Assembly: GCA_946611605.1 (NCBI GenBank)
Contig: CAMODU010000009.1
Span: 1 to 35,548, forward strand
DNA length: 35,548 nt
Direction: 5' to 3'
From: an uncultured bacterium
Lineage (GTDB): Bacteria > Bacillota_I > Bacilli_A > RF39 > UBA660
The position numbers and the translations under genes are program-made. Each line of letters begins with the position of its first letter. The first letter of the stretch is position 1. The notes under the pieces were generated by a model. It searched no databases and had not been told where the DNA came from. It saw nothing but the letters and a program-made list of their open reading frames with translations. Below are positions 15,578-24,143 of the stretch, one piece after another.

Positions 15578-17134
15578 CTATTCCACATTAACATCTTCAC
15601 CAAATAATTCTTCAGCTAGTCCTTGAGAACCACTTGTATTAATATATTCAGTGTCATCCATTATTTTATATTCTTTATCCTTATTAAATGATTTTTTTAT
15701 TATATCCCACTCGTTTGATGTAATAACAATCATTTTATAAGTACTATTATTTTGTTGATTAAACTTGTTTTCTAAAATATCAAGCTTATTATTTGATAAT
15801 ACCTTAACTGAATCTCTTTTAGTTGTAAAAATAACATTAGAATCAGATACTACCATTGGTTCTATGTCTTTAGTTATACTAAATAATTCTTTTATATCTT
15901 CTTTTTTAACATAATCTTTAAATAATTTCCATTTACCTATGAAAGCTTCTTTATTTTCTTTAGAAGCTCCAACAAAAGAATTATTAACTCTTATATTTAT
16001 GAACTCTTCACATAAATTATAGTAATGATTATTATCATCTTCTAATATATCTTTTGGTATTATTTCTTGGGACATTACTTGATCAATTTCCCTACTACTC
16101 ATCTTATTATCATCTGAATTTATAAATGACAATAAATTTAATTGAAGCATCAAGTATCCGTTAGTAGTATTATTAATACCAACTAAAAGATTATTTAGTA
16201 TACTTATAATCTCTTTTATATGATTAAACGTTACATTACTCATATTTTTCTTTTTCATTTCAACTGCTTTATCAATGTAATTTTCAATCATCTTGTTAAT
16301 AAATATTTTAATATCAACACCAGATTCTTTAACTGCGTTAATATCATTTATTAAAGCATCCAAATCATTGTGTAATAAATCATAATAAATCTTATTTATA
16401 TCTTCATCAGTAACAGTTCCATAGTTTTGTTTAAGTACATCCATATCAATATTATCTGATACTTTAGATAATTGATCTAATATACTTAGAGCATCTCTCA
16501 TACATCCATCAGATAAATAAGATATTTCTACTACAGCATCATCTGAAATTTTAATTGATTCTTGCTTACATATATCTTTAATTTGTTTTTGAATTAGTTC
16601 TCTATCAATTCTACTAAAATCAAATCTTTGGCATCTAGATAGTACTGTTATAGGTACTTTTTGTATTTCAGTAGTAGCAAGAATAAATATTACATTTTGA
16701 GGTGGTTCCTCTAAAGTTTTAAGGAATGCATTCCATGCACTCGAAGAAAGCATATGTACCTCATCTATAATATAAATCTTATATTTAGAAGAAGTAGGAG
16801 CAATTGTAACATTTTCCTTAATCTCTCTAATATAATCTACTCCATTATTGGAAGCAGCATCTAATTCAATAATGTCAGGTGATGTATTAAAATTAATACA
16901 ATTATCACATTCTTCACACGGAATACCATTTTTAGCATTAGGACAATTCAATGCCTTAGCAAAAATCTTAGCTGTACTAGTTTTACCTGTACCTCTTGGC
17001 CCAGTAAAGATATAAGCATGAGCTATTTTGTCTTCAATAATTGAGTTTTTTAATATTCTGACTATACTATCTTGACCAATTAATTGATCAAAATTAGATG
17101 GTCTATATTTTCTATATAATACCTTATAGTTCAT
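15578..17134 (-). CDS. dnaX: DNA polymerase III gamma/tau subunit
   Basis: ATG at 17134 is preceded by AGGTGAGAGGT; a GTG at 17143 is also in frame. The protein has 518 residues, on the small side for tau. Residues about 1-220 are an AAA+ ATPase: YRKYRPSNFDQLIGQ, Walker A GPRGTGKTSTAK, the zinc motif CPNAKNGIPCEECDNC, Walker B IDEVHMLS, sensor SRCQRFDF. Domain III follows, then a charged C-terminal tail of about 100 residues that probably contacts DnaB and PolC. There is no obvious A-run frameshift site that would generate a short gamma form. Together with holB (delta') it forms the clamp loader. It has an extended -10 promoter (17153-17161) in the gap after tadA. Confidence 0.97.
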   Translation of the reverse strand: MNYKVLYRKYRPSNFDQLIGQDSIVRILKNSIIEDKIAHAYIFTGPRGTGKTSTAKIFAKALNCPNAKNGIPCEECDNCINFNTSPDIIELDAASNNGVDYIREIKENVTIAPTSSKYKIYIIDEVHMLSSSAWNAFLKTLEEPPQNVIFILATTEIQKVPITVLSRCQRFDFSRIDRELIQKQIKDICKQESIKISDDAVVEISYLSDGCMRDALSILDQLSKVSDNIDMDVLKQNYGTVTDEDINKIYYDLLHNDLDALINDINAVKESGVDIKIFINKMIENYIDKAVEMKKKNMSNVTFNHIKEIISILNNLLVGINNTTNGYLMLQLNLLSFINSDDNKMSSREIDQVMSQEIIPKDILEDDNNHYYNLCEEFINIRVNNSFVGASKENKEAFIGKWKLFKDYVKKEDIKELFSITKDIEPMVVSDSNVIFTTKRDSVKVLSNNKLDILENKFNQQNNSTYKMIVITSNEWDIIKKSFNKDKEYKIMDDTEYINTSGSQGLAEELFGEDVNVE

Positions 17135-17152
17135 ACCTCTCACCTACTTATA

Positions 17153-17161
17153 ATTATACCA
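17153..17161 (-). promoter_or_regulatory. Extended -10 promoter of the dnaX-ybaB-recR-holB operon
   Basis: TGGTATAAT on the minus strand (-10 TATAAT at 17153-17158), 18 bp upstream of the dnaX ATG and just after the tadA stop. The -35 is poor (TTAAAT). Confidence 0.5.
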
Positions 17162-17169
17162 TATATATG

Positions 17170-17589
17170 CTATCTATTTAAGTTTTTATCAAAGAAATTA
17201 CTTAATTTTTCTTTATAATTATTTACTACGGATTCGTCACATACTAACGTACTTTTGTTCGTTCTATTGTATTTATGTTTATCCTTGTTTTCTAATAAAA
17301 AATATATATTATCAATACGTGATTCTTTTATCACTTCAATACACATATCACAAGGTTCTAAAGTAACATATAGATCACATCCATTTAATCTCCAATCTCC
17401 AAGATTGGTCGAAGCATCTTTAATAGCATTAATTTCTGCATGACCTGTAGGGTCTTTTGTTAATACTCTATTATTAAAACCTCTACCAATAATAGTATTA
17501 TCTTTAACTACAATAGCTCCAACAGGGATATCGTTAATTTTTTCAGCTTTATTTGCTAACATTATTATTTCATCAATATATTCATTCAT
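17170..17589 (-). CDS. tadA: tRNA-specific adenosine deaminase TadA
   Basis: The protein has 139 residues. The cytidine/deoxycytidylate deaminase zinc motifs are present: GHAEINAI (His50, Glu52) and PCDMC (Cys80 and Cys83). The second cysteine pair is followed by IEVI rather than the common AGAI. An early D-I-P-V-G-A-I-V block is also typical. TadA converts A34 to inosine in tRNA-Arg(ACG), needed for decoding CGN codons. It sits directly downstream of the SRP RNA gene, as in Bacillus (tadA-scr-dnaX neighbourhood), though here the RNA is upstream of tadA. It has a weak GTGAGATGA ribosome site. Confidence 0.94.
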   Translation of the reverse strand: MNEYIDEIIMLANKAEKINDIPVGAIVVKDNTIIGRGFNNRVLTKDPTGHAEINAIKDASTNLGDWRLNGCDLYVTLEPCDMCIEVIKESRIDNIYFLLENKDKHKYNRTNKSTLVCDESVVNNYKEKLSNFFDKNLNR

Positions 17590-17603
17590 AAAATCATCTC
17601 ACT

Positions 17604-17680
17604 AAAAAAGCGCACACGATTAGGGATTAATGTGGCTGCTACATTCCTGTCCTGACCAGTTTATAATATAATCGTTGCGC
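17604..17680 (-). ncRNA. ffs: Signal recognition particle RNA (4.5S type)
   Basis: The minus strand from 17680 starts GCGCAACGATTA, and its 3' strand ends TAATCGTGTGCGC, so the ends pair. In the apical part is GGTCAGG then ACAGGAATGTAGCAGCC, the conserved domain IV: a GGAA tetraloop and AGCAGCC symmetric loop that bind Ffh. The mature RNA is about 71 nt, a short Alu-less form, not the about 270-nt Bacillus scRNA. The closing stem followed by TTTTTT works as the terminator. It forms with Ffh the particle that targets membrane proteins to the translocon. Confidence 0.93.
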
Positions 17681-17686
17681 AATATA

Positions 17687-17715
17687 ATTATATTATATTT
17701 ATTTATTATTAACAA
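17687..17715 (-). promoter_or_regulatory. Promoter of the SRP RNA gene
   Basis: TTGTTA (17710-17715) and TATAAT (17687-17692) with 17-bp spacing; the predicted start 6 nt later coincides with the first base of the RNA. A parS site (core 17726-17741, extended 17719-17748) lies 3-10 bp upstream of the -35. Confidence 0.7.
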
Positions 17716-17725
17716 GTTATATCAA

Positions 17726-17741
17726 TGTTTCACGTGAAACA
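17726..17741. promoter_or_regulatory. parS site 1 (ParB/Noc-family binding palindrome)
   Basis: TGTTTCACGTGAAACA, the perfect 16-bp parS core of Bacillus. The perfect palindrome extends to 30 bp (17719-17748). It stands in the ffs-gyrA gap, upstream of the ffs promoter. Confidence 0.93.
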
Positions 17742-17764
17742 TTGATATTAATATATAAATAATT

Positions 17765-17778
17765 ATTTCCCGGGAAAT
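17765..17778. promoter_or_regulatory. Noc-binding site (NBS) palindrome
   Basis: ATTTCCCGGGAAAT, identical to the 14-bp Noc-binding consensus described for Bacillus subtilis. It is flanked by one more paired base each side. It lies between parS site 1 and site 2 and is the only CCCGGG I see in this AT-rich window. Confidence 0.85.
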
Positions 17779-17787
17779 ATTTTTATA

Positions 17788-17803
17788 TGTTTCACGTGAA
17801 ACA
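17788..17803. promoter_or_regulatory. parS site 2
   Basis: TGTTTCACGTGAAACA, perfect 16-bp core; the palindrome extends to 17784-17807. It lies 9 bp from the Noc-binding site. Confidence 0.93.
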
Positions 17804-17828
17804 TATATTCAAAAAAATGTTACTTCAA

Positions 17829-17844
17829 TGTTTCACGTGAAACA
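17829..17844. promoter_or_regulatory. parS site 3
   Basis: TGTTTCACGTGAAACA, perfect core; palindrome extends to 17824-17849. It abuts the gyrA terminator T-run. Confidence 0.93.
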
Positions 17845-17851
17845 TTGAAAT

Positions 17852-17880
17852 AAAAAAGAAGAGATTATTCAGTCTCTTCT
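17852..17880 (-). terminator. Intrinsic terminator of gyrA
   Basis: An 8-bp perfect stem AGAAGAGA/TCTCTTCT (17857-17864 with 17873-17880) has an 8-nt loop that contains the gyrA stop codon; T-run TTTTTT follows. Transcripts would stop a few bases short of parS site 3. Confidence 0.8.
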
Positions 17881-20441
17881 TCTTTGTTTTCATCAATTAC
17901 TTCGTCAGATGATTCTTCATCTTTAGCAATAATACTTACTGTAGATACGAATTGTTCATCTTTTAAGTTAATTAATCTTACACCTTGAGTAACTCTATTT
18001 AATTGAGAAATAGAACTTACAGGTATTCTTATAATCATTCCTTGTTCAGTAACAATTAATAATGATTTATCATCATCAACAATCTTATGTGCTATCATTC
18101 CACCAGTTTTATCTGTGGCTTTGATACTTAATACACCCTTAGATCCACGTTTAGTCTTTCTATAGTCTTTAACGAATGTTCTCTTACCATATCCATTTCT
18201 AGAAATTACTAGTAAGTTATCTTCATCAGTACCAACTTCCATACCAGTACATTCACCACCATCAAGGTTGATACCCTTAACACCAGTAGCTGTTCTACCC
18301 ATTGGTCTAATTTCAGATTCATCGAATACTACTATCTTACCAGATGTAGATCCAAGAATAATATTCATATTACCATCAGTTAATCTAACATCAATTAGTT
18401 CATCATCATCATGTAATGTAATAGCTATCTTACCTGATTTTCTAATATTTTCGTATTCTTCATTAGGTGTTTTCTTAATAATACCTTGTTTAGTAGCAAA
18501 TACTGTGTATTTCATTGATGTTTCACGTGAAACATTGATTATAGAATTTACCTTTTCATCTTTTTCTATTTGAATTAAGTTGATTATTGGTAATCCCTTA
18601 GCATTTCTACCATATTCAGGTATTTCATAACCTTTTAATCTATATACTCTACCTTTATTTGTGAAGATACATACATAATCATGTGTAGATGAATTAATTA
18701 AGAATTTAACGTAATCATCTTCATTAGTAGTCATTCCTTTAACTCCTACACCACCACGATTTTGTTCACGGTATGTATCAGCAGATAAACGTTTAATATA
18801 ACCCTTATCAGTTAATGTAATAATAATATTTTCTTCAGGAATTAATGATTCGTCTTCAATGAAATCAATTGCAGTCATATCAATATGAGTACGTCTTTCA
18901 TCACCGAATCTATTAGCAACATCTAATAATTCCTTCTTAACTATATCTCTAACCATTTCATCAGAATTTAATATAGCATTATAGTTTTCGATATCCTTTA
19001 ATAAGCCATCTCTTTCTTCATTTAACTTATCTAATTCAAGACCAGTTAACTTTCTTAATCTCATTTGTAAGATGTCTTCTGATTGAATATCATCTAAACC
19101 ATATTTTTCTTCTAATTTAGATTTAGCTTCTTGATCTGTTCTTGATCCTCTAATAATCTTAACGAAATCATCAATATTATTAATAGCAATAATTTCTCCA
19201 TCCAAGATATGTACTCTATTTTCAGCTTGTCCAAGATCATATCTAGTACGTCTTATTACTACTTCTTTTTGGAAGTCAGTATACTTACGTAATACATCTT
19301 TTAAGCCTAAAGTACGAGGAATTCCATTGTCTAACATTAATAAATTAATACTATATGTCATTTGTAATGGAGTTGATTTATATAAGTTATTTAATATAAC
19401 ATTTGGATTTGCATCTTTCTTACAAGTAACTACTATTTTAATACCATTTTCAATATTAGTTTCTTCATGTAAGTCTGATATTCCATCTATAACTTTATCT
19501 CTAACTAATTCAGCAATCTTAGTTTGTAATTCTTTCTTATTAACTCCATATGGAATTTCAGTAATTACTATTAAACTATGATTTTGTTTTTCTTGAATTT
19601 CAACTTTACCTCTTATTGTAATAGTACCTTTACCAGTTGCATATGCTTGTCTAATACCTGAATTTCCAAGGATTATAGCACCTGTAGGAAAATCTGGACC
19701 CTTAACATGAGTCATTAATTCATCTAACTCAATTTCAGGATTATCTAATACAGCAACACATCCATTTACTACTTCTCTTAAGTTATGTGGAGGTATATTA
19801 GTTGCCATACCAACAGCAATACCCATAGTACCATTTACTAAGATATTTGGATATCTTGAAGGTAAAACACTTGGTTCTTTTCTAGTAGCATCAAAGTTAT
19901 CTACGAAATCAATAGTATCTTTCTTAATATCTCTGATCATTTCAAGTGACATTTTAGATAAACGTGCTTCAGTATAACGCATTGCTGCAGCTCCGTCACC
20001 ATCCATTGAACCAAAGTTACCATGTCCATCAATAAGTGGATATCTATACGAGAAATCTTGTGCCATTCTTACCATAGCATCATAGATTGCAGTATCACCA
20101 TGTGGATGGTAAACACCCATAACATTACCAACAGTTGTAGCTGATTTTCTATGAGGTTTATCAGGAGTAATACCATTTTCATACATAGAATAAATAATTC
20201 TTCTATGAACTGGTTTTAAACCATCTCTTAAATCAGGTAAAGCACGAGCAACAATAACAGACATTGAATAGTCTAGGAATGAATCTTTAATTTCTTTAAC
20301 TATATCATTATCTACCATTGAATCTGCTCCACTACCTTCTGTAGAAGATACTATTTCAGCAGTATCGCCATCAGTTGATTCTTCTTCATCATCAACTTCT
20401 TCGACTTCTTCTTCAATTATTTCTAATTCTTTATCATCCAT
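17865..20441 (-). CDS. gyrA: DNA gyrase subunit A
   Basis: The protein has 858 residues. An acidic N-terminal extension (about residues 1-45, mostly Glu/Asp/Ser) precedes the usual start [20 protein letters not shown]. The breakage-reunion domain has [11 protein letters not shown] (quinolone region, Thr117 and Asp121) and catalytic Tyr156 in [11 protein letters not shown]. The C-terminal beta-pinwheel carries the GyrA box [12 protein letters not shown], which marks gyrase rather than topo IV. The tail is acidic again. GyrA and GyrB form the A2B2 enzyme that introduces negative supercoils using ATP. The start is firm: AAGGAGGG lies 7 nt upstream. A parS site is embedded in the coding sequence (18519-18534). 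The gap to gyrB is 13 bp. Confidence 0.97.
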   Translation of the reverse strand: MDDKELEIIEEEVEEVDDEEESTDGDTAEIVSSTEGSGADSMVDNDIVKEIKDSFLDYSMSVIVARALPDLRDGLKPVHRRIIYSMYENGITPDKPHRKSATTVGNVMGVYHPHGDTAIYDAMVRMAQDFSYRYPLIDGHGNFGSMDGDGAAAMRYTEARLSKMSLEMIRDIKKDTIDFVDNFDATRKEPSVLPSRYPNILVNGTMGIAVGMATNIPPHNLREVVNGCVAVLDNPEIELDELMTHVKGPDFPTGAIILGNSGIRQAYATGKGTITIRGKVEIQEKQNHSLIVITEIPYGVNKKELQTKIAELVRDKVIDGISDLHEETNIENGIKIVVTCKKDANPNVILNNLYKSTPLQMTYSINLLMLDNGIPRTLGLKDVLRKYTDFQKEVVIRRTRYDLGQAENRVHILDGEIIAINNIDDFVKIIRGSRTDQEAKSKLEEKYGLDDIQSEDILQMRLRKLTGLELDKLNEERDGLLKDIENYNAILNSDEMVRDIVKKELLDVANRFGDERRTHIDMTAIDFIEDESLIPEENIIITLTDKGYIKRLSADTYREQNRGGVGVKGMTTNEDDYVKFLINSSTHDYVCIFTNKGRVYRLKGYEIPEYGRNAKGLPIINLIQIEKDEKVNSIINVSRETSMKYTVFATKQGIIKKTPNEEYENIRKSGKIAITLHDDDELIDVRLTDGNMNIILGSTSGKIVVFDESEIRPMGRTATGVKGINLDGGECTGMEVGTDEDNLLVISRNGYGKRTFVKDYRKTKRGSKGVLSIKATDKTGGMIAHKIVDDDKSLLIVTEQGMIIRIPVSSISQLNRVTQGVRLINLKDEQFVSTVSIIAKDEESSDEVIDENKEEETE
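18519..18534. promoter_or_regulatory. parS site 4, inside gyrA
   Basis: TGTTTCACGTGAAACA in the gyrA coding strand. It is read in frame as part of Asn-Val-Ser-Arg-Glu-Thr (in [13 protein letters not shown]), the same six residues a parS encodes when it sits in this frame in other genes. It is 675 bp from site 3. Confidence 0.9.
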
Positions 20442-20454
20442 AAGTACCCTCCTT

Positions 20455-22407
20455 CTATATATCTAGATTCTTAACATATCCAGCATTTTCAACTATAAAA
20501 TTACGTCTAGGTTCAACATTATCTGACATTAATAAGCTGAATGCTTCATCTGCAGCCATTGCATCTTCTACTGTAATTCTTCTTAATACTCTATTATTCT
20601 TGTTCATAGTAGTATCTCTTAATTCTACAGCATCCATTTCTCCTAAACCTTTGAATCTGTTAATAATCTTACTGTTTTGATATTTTTCAGGTATTTGTTC
20701 TAATACCTTTGGTAGATCTTCTTCAGATTGTACTAATACAGTCTTTTTACCATAAGTAACTTTATATAAAGGAGGTTGAGCAGCATATACAAATCCACCT
20801 TCTACTATAGGTTTAAAGAATCTATAGAATAAAGTTAATAATAATGTTCTAATGTGTGATCCATCAACATCGGCATCAGTCATGATAATTATCTTATGAT
20901 ATCTTAGTTTTTCTAGATCAAAATCTTCACCAATACCAGTACCAAATGCAGTAATCATAGACTTAATTTCTTCATTATTTAATGCTCTATCAAGTCTAGC
21001 TTTTTCGACATTTAATATCTTACCTCTTAAAGGTAATACTGCTTGAGTCATGTAATCTCTACCCATTTTAGCAGATCCACCTGCTGAATCACCCTCGACT
21101 ATGAATATTTCGCACTCTTCAGCATTTTTAGACTTACAGTCAGTTAATTTACCCATGAAATTAATATTATCTAATCCTGTTTTTCTTCTAGTATTTTCTC
21201 TAGCTTTCTTAGCAGCAAGTCTTGCTTGTGAAGCTAAAACACATTTAGAAACAATTGTTCGTGCTATGTTAGGATTTTCCATTAAATAACGTTCAAAACC
21301 TTCACTAAATATATCACTAGCAATCTTTCTTACCTCAGAATTACCTAGTTTAGTCTTAGTTTGTCCTTCAAATTGAGGATCTGGATGTTTACAAGATATA
21401 ACCATTGTTACACCTTCTTGTACATCCTCTTGTTTAAGACTCTCATCTTTATCTTTAATTAACTTAGTATTTTTAGCATAATTATTGATGATTCTAGCTA
21501 AAGCAGCCTTAACACCATCTTCATGTGTACCACCTTCATGTGTACGTATGTTATTAGTAAATGAATATATAGCAGAATTATAATCTTCGTTATATTGTAA
21601 TGCTACTTCAATAGAAATATCGTCCTTTGTACCTTCAAATGATACTACATCATGTAATGCAGTTTTATTTTTGTTTAAAAGTAAAACGTATTCAGCAATA
21701 CCACCTTCATAATAGAAATTAGATCTTTTAACATCTTCTCCTCTTTCATCTACTAAAGCTATTCTTAAACCTTTATTAAGGAATGCTAATTCTCTTAATC
21801 TTTGTTCTAGTGTTGCATAATTATATTCAGTAGTTTCAGTAAATATAGTAGCATCTGCTTTAAATCTTACTTCTGTACCATGTATATCATTATCACAAGA
21901 AGATATAACCGCTAAATCTCCAATAGGTTTTCCACCTTTTTCAAATCTTTGGAAATATACCTTTTCATCTCTATATACTTTAACTTCTAACCAATCTGAT
22001 AATGCATTAACAACAGATGCACCAACTCCGTGAAGTCCACCAGATACTTTGTATCCTCCTCCACCAAATTTTCCACCTGCATGTAATACAGTAAATATAG
22101 TTTCAATAGTAGATTTACCAGTTTTATCATTCATACCAGTAGGCATTCCACGTCCATTATCTCTAACAGATATGACATTACCCTTTTCAATTGTTACTTG
22201 AATATCAGTACAAAAACCAGCTAAAGCTTCATCTATTGAATTATCAACTATTTCCCATACTAAATGATGTAGACCTCTTTCACTTGTAGTACCAATATAC
22301 ATACCAGGTCTTTTACGAACAGCTTCGAGTCCTTCAAGAACTTGAATCTCACTATCATCGTATTCATCAATTTTAGCATTTAGTTCAGCTAATTCCTTAT
22401 CATTCAT
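20455..22407 (-). CDS. gyrB: DNA gyrase subunit B
   Basis: The protein has 650 residues, normal for GyrB. GHKL ATPase motifs: [20 protein letters not shown] and the lid [21 protein letters not shown]. The transducer domain (about 220-390) and Toprim domain follow, the latter with [34 protein letters not shown] and the metal Asp pair in [14 protein letters not shown]. The C-terminal [11 protein letters not shown]-like region ([16 protein letters not shown]) is intact. GyrB is the ATPase half of gyrase. The start lies 8 nt inside the recF stop, with a GGAGGT ribosome site inside recF, so the two are translationally coupled. Confidence 0.97.
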   Translation of the reverse strand: MNDKELAELNAKIDEYDDSEIQVLEGLEAVRKRPGMYIGTTSERGLHHLVWEIVDNSIDEALAGFCTDIQVTIEKGNVISVRDNGRGMPTGMNDKTGKSTIETIFTVLHAGGKFGGGGYKVSGGLHGVGASVVNALSDWLEVKVYRDEKVYFQRFEKGGKPIGDLAVISSCDNDIHGTEVRFKADATIFTETTEYNYATLEQRLRELAFLNKGLRIALVDERGEDVKRSNFYYEGGIAEYVLLLNKNKTALHDVVSFEGTKDDISIEVALQYNEDYNSAIYSFTNNIRTHEGGTHEDGVKAALARIINNYAKNTKLIKDKDESLKQEDVQEGVTMVISCKHPDPQFEGQTKTKLGNSEVRKIASDIFSEGFERYLMENPNIARTIVSKCVLASQARLAAKKARENTRRKTGLDNINFMGKLTDCKSKNAEECEIFIVEGDSAGGSAKMGRDYMTQAVLPLRGKILNVEKARLDRALNNEEIKSMITAFGTGIGEDFDLEKLRYHKIIIMTDADVDGSHIRTLLLTLFYRFFKPIVEGGFVYAAQPPLYKVTYGKKTVLVQSEEDLPKVLEQIPEKYQNSKIINRFKGLGEMDAVELRDTTMNKNNRVLRRITVEDAMAADEAFSLLMSDNVEPRRNFIVENAGYVKNLDI

Positions 22408-23497
22408 AATTTACCTCCTTGATGTTTCCGCTCTTTATTTTGAATATCTTACTACCTATTTTTAATTTTTTATCTACTTTTGCTAAATCAGTTGTTGTAA
22501 CAAAAGTTTGAATATCATCAGATATAAAATCTAATATATTATTAATTTTTTTCTTATCTAATTCAGAAAATAAATCATCTAATATTAATATAGGTATTAT
22601 GTTTAAATCATTTCTAAATATGTCTATTTCAGCCATTTTTAGGCTTATAATAGCATTTTTTTGTTCACCTTCAGATCCATAATCTTTTAAATTATTTTTA
22701 TTTAATTCAAATATGTAATCATCATGATGAATTCCAAATGTTGTTTTGCCTTGAGTAATATCTTTATCTAAGTTTTTTTTATATATTTTTAATAAATCAT
22801 CTTTATTTTTATTAGAAAAATCAGATTTATAATCAAGTACTAAACCATGTTTTTTAGCTATCTTATAGTAATTATTTTCAATATAATTAGATATATTATT
22901 AATAAAATCATTTCTATAATTAAATAATTTTAATCCTATATCAATTAATTGATTAGTTAATATATCTAAATAATCTTTTGAAGCATTACCATTGAAATAT
23001 AGCATTTTAAGATAAGCATTACGTTGTTTTAATACCTTATTATAGTTAGATAATAACTTAAGATATTCATTTGAATACTGACTTAATTCAATATTAATTA
23101 GTCGCCTTCTTGTATTTGGAGTATCTTTAATAAGTTTTAAGTCTTCAGAAGTAAATAATACTATATTTATTTTAGATAAATAATCTGATATTTTATCTAT
23201 TTTAGTATTATTTATGAATACTTTCTTACCATCTTTAGATAATACTAACTTATATTTATCTTTATATTGATTTTTTACTGTACCTTCAATACATGTAAAT
23301 TCTTCACCACTCATGATTATTACATCTTCATGTGATCCTCTAAATGATTTAGATAAAGCTAAAACATATAAAGCTTCTACAATATTAGTCTTACCTTCTC
23401 CATTTTCACCTATAATAATGTTCTTAGAAGGATTAAAAGTTAGATTTAATTTTCTATAATTACGAAAATTAGTTAACTTAATATTAATAAATTTCAT
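22400..23497 (-). CDS. recF: DNA repair and recombination protein RecF
   Basis: The protein has 365 residues. Walker [15 protein letters not shown] (about 32-45), preceded by [12 protein letters not shown]-type opening ([11 protein letters not shown]), and the ABC-type Walker B/signature [14 protein letters not shown] near residue 300. FVTTTDL follows. RecF binds gapped DNA and with RecO/RecR guides RecA loading. The stop is TGA, overlapping the gyrB start. The ribosome site is AGGGGGA and an extended -10 promoter lies at 23564-23572, so recF begins a recF-gyrB-gyrA transcript. Bacillus has yaaA before it and yaaB after it; neither is here. Confidence 0.96.
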   Translation of the reverse strand: MKFINIKLTNFRNYRKLNLTFNPSKNIIIGENGEGKTNIVEALYVLALSKSFRGSHEDVIIMSGEEFTCIEGTVKNQYKDKYKLVLSKDGKKVFINNTKIDKISDYLSKINIVLFTSEDLKLIKDTPNTRRRLINIELSQYSNEYLKLLSNYNKVLKQRNAYLKMLYFNGNASKDYLDILTNQLIDIGLKLFNYRNDFINNISNYIENNYYKIAKKHGLVLDYKSDFSNKNKDDLLKIYKKNLDKDITQGKTTFGIHHDDYIFELNKNNLKDYGSEGEQKNAIISLKMAEIDIFRNDLNIIPILILDDLFSELDKKKINNILDFISDDIQTFVTTTDLAKVDKKLKIGSKIFKIKSGNIKEVNYE

Positions 23498-23563
23498 AAA
23501 AATCCCCCTAAAATTATTTTTAAGGCAAAATTAGACCTTTTATGTACTCCTATACATAACTAT

Positions 23564-23572
23564 ATTATATCA
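23564..23572 (-). promoter_or_regulatory. Extended -10 promoter of recF-gyrB-gyrA
   Basis: TGATATAAT on the minus strand (-10 TATAAT at 23564-23569), 67 bp upstream of the recF ATG and just after the comK-like stop. The leader contains a 6-bp hairpin (23541-23558, loop CTCCTA). Confidence 0.55.
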
Positions 23573-23598
23573 CATTAATAATTGTTTAAAAACAAATA

Positions 23599-24051
23599 TT
23601 ACATAAATTGGCCAGTTTTTTTATTCAATTTATTATTCAATAAAAGGGCTTTTAGATATTGATTATTAATGATAGTTGTTGATACATGAAACAACAGCTT
23701 TAAATTATTATCAAAAGTAATTGTACTAGACTTCTTATCTTTATAAGAATCTATAAAATTAATTGAATTCAAATTTATCCAGGAACACTTCTTTAATCTA
23801 GGGGAAGAAGTGGGGAAGAATATTAGATTATCTTTAATACTTATAGGACTTTTATAACTACATCCAAGTATCTTAGATGAACCTTTATGTCTTCCATCAT
23901 AAGTTGAACCATTAATTAAACAATTAAAATTAATAATTGATTGAGGACTTCTCTTAATGATTTTAATCTCATTCCTTTCATAAATTATTGAATAGATGTC
24001 TAAATAGGGGAGAATAGCATGTGTATCTTCATTTATTATATAATATCTCAT
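23599..24051 (-). CDS. comK: ComK-family competence transcription factor, short form
   Basis: The protein has 150 residues. THAILPYLD near the start matches ComK's 'T-h-A-h-L-P', and the core NGSTYDGRHKGSSKILG (about 47-63) with KSPISIKDNLIFFPTSSPRLKKCSWI (about 67-92, Phe-Pro-Thr then Cys-x-Trp-Ile) matches the ComK DNA-binding region ('GSSYAGR', 'FLFPTLSS', 'CGWIS'). About 40 C-terminal residues of Bacillus ComK (192 aa), including the MecA-binding tail, are missing. ComK activates DNA-uptake genes as a tetramer on AT-boxes. The start is firm (GGAAAGGAG, then ATG). It lies in the yaaA position between dnaN (which has its own terminator) and recF. No DNA-uptake genes are in view, so its targets are unknown. 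Confidence 0.85.
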   Translation of the reverse strand: MRYYIINEDTHAILPYLDIYSIIYERNEIKIIKRSPQSIINFNCLINGSTYDGRHKGSSKILGCSYKSPISIKDNLIFFPTSSPRLKKCSWINLNSINFIDSYKDKKSSTITFDNNLKLLFHVSTTIINNQYLKALLLNNKLNKKTGQFM

Positions 24052-24113
24052 ACTTTTTACTCCTTTCCGCTATATAAAATAACATATATTTCAAATATTT
24101 AAAGTTTTTTTTA

Positions 24114-24143
24114 TAAAAAAAGAAGATTTTTTATAAATCTTCT
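24114..24143 (-). terminator. Intrinsic terminator of dnaN
   Basis: An 8-bp perfect stem AGAAGATT/AATCTTCT (24121-24128 with 24136-24143) and a 7-nt loop are followed by a T-run on the minus strand. The dnaN stop (24142-24144) overlaps the stem. Confidence 0.75.

Noticed and set aside
19327-19581. Plus-strand frame of 84 residues inside gyrA
   Set aside because: It is antisense to a highly conserved gene, has no ribosome site, and its peptide pattern is low-complexity.
23498-23598. Riboswitch or attenuator in the recF leader
   Set aside because: There is only one 6-bp hairpin with a CTCCTA loop and no T-run or conserved aptamer pattern; too little to claim regulation.
24052-24141. ComK-type AT-box (AAAAN5TTTT) upstream of the comK-like gene, as autoregulation
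   Set aside because: A and T runs occur everywhere in this base composition, so a match has no weight without a genome-wide comparison.
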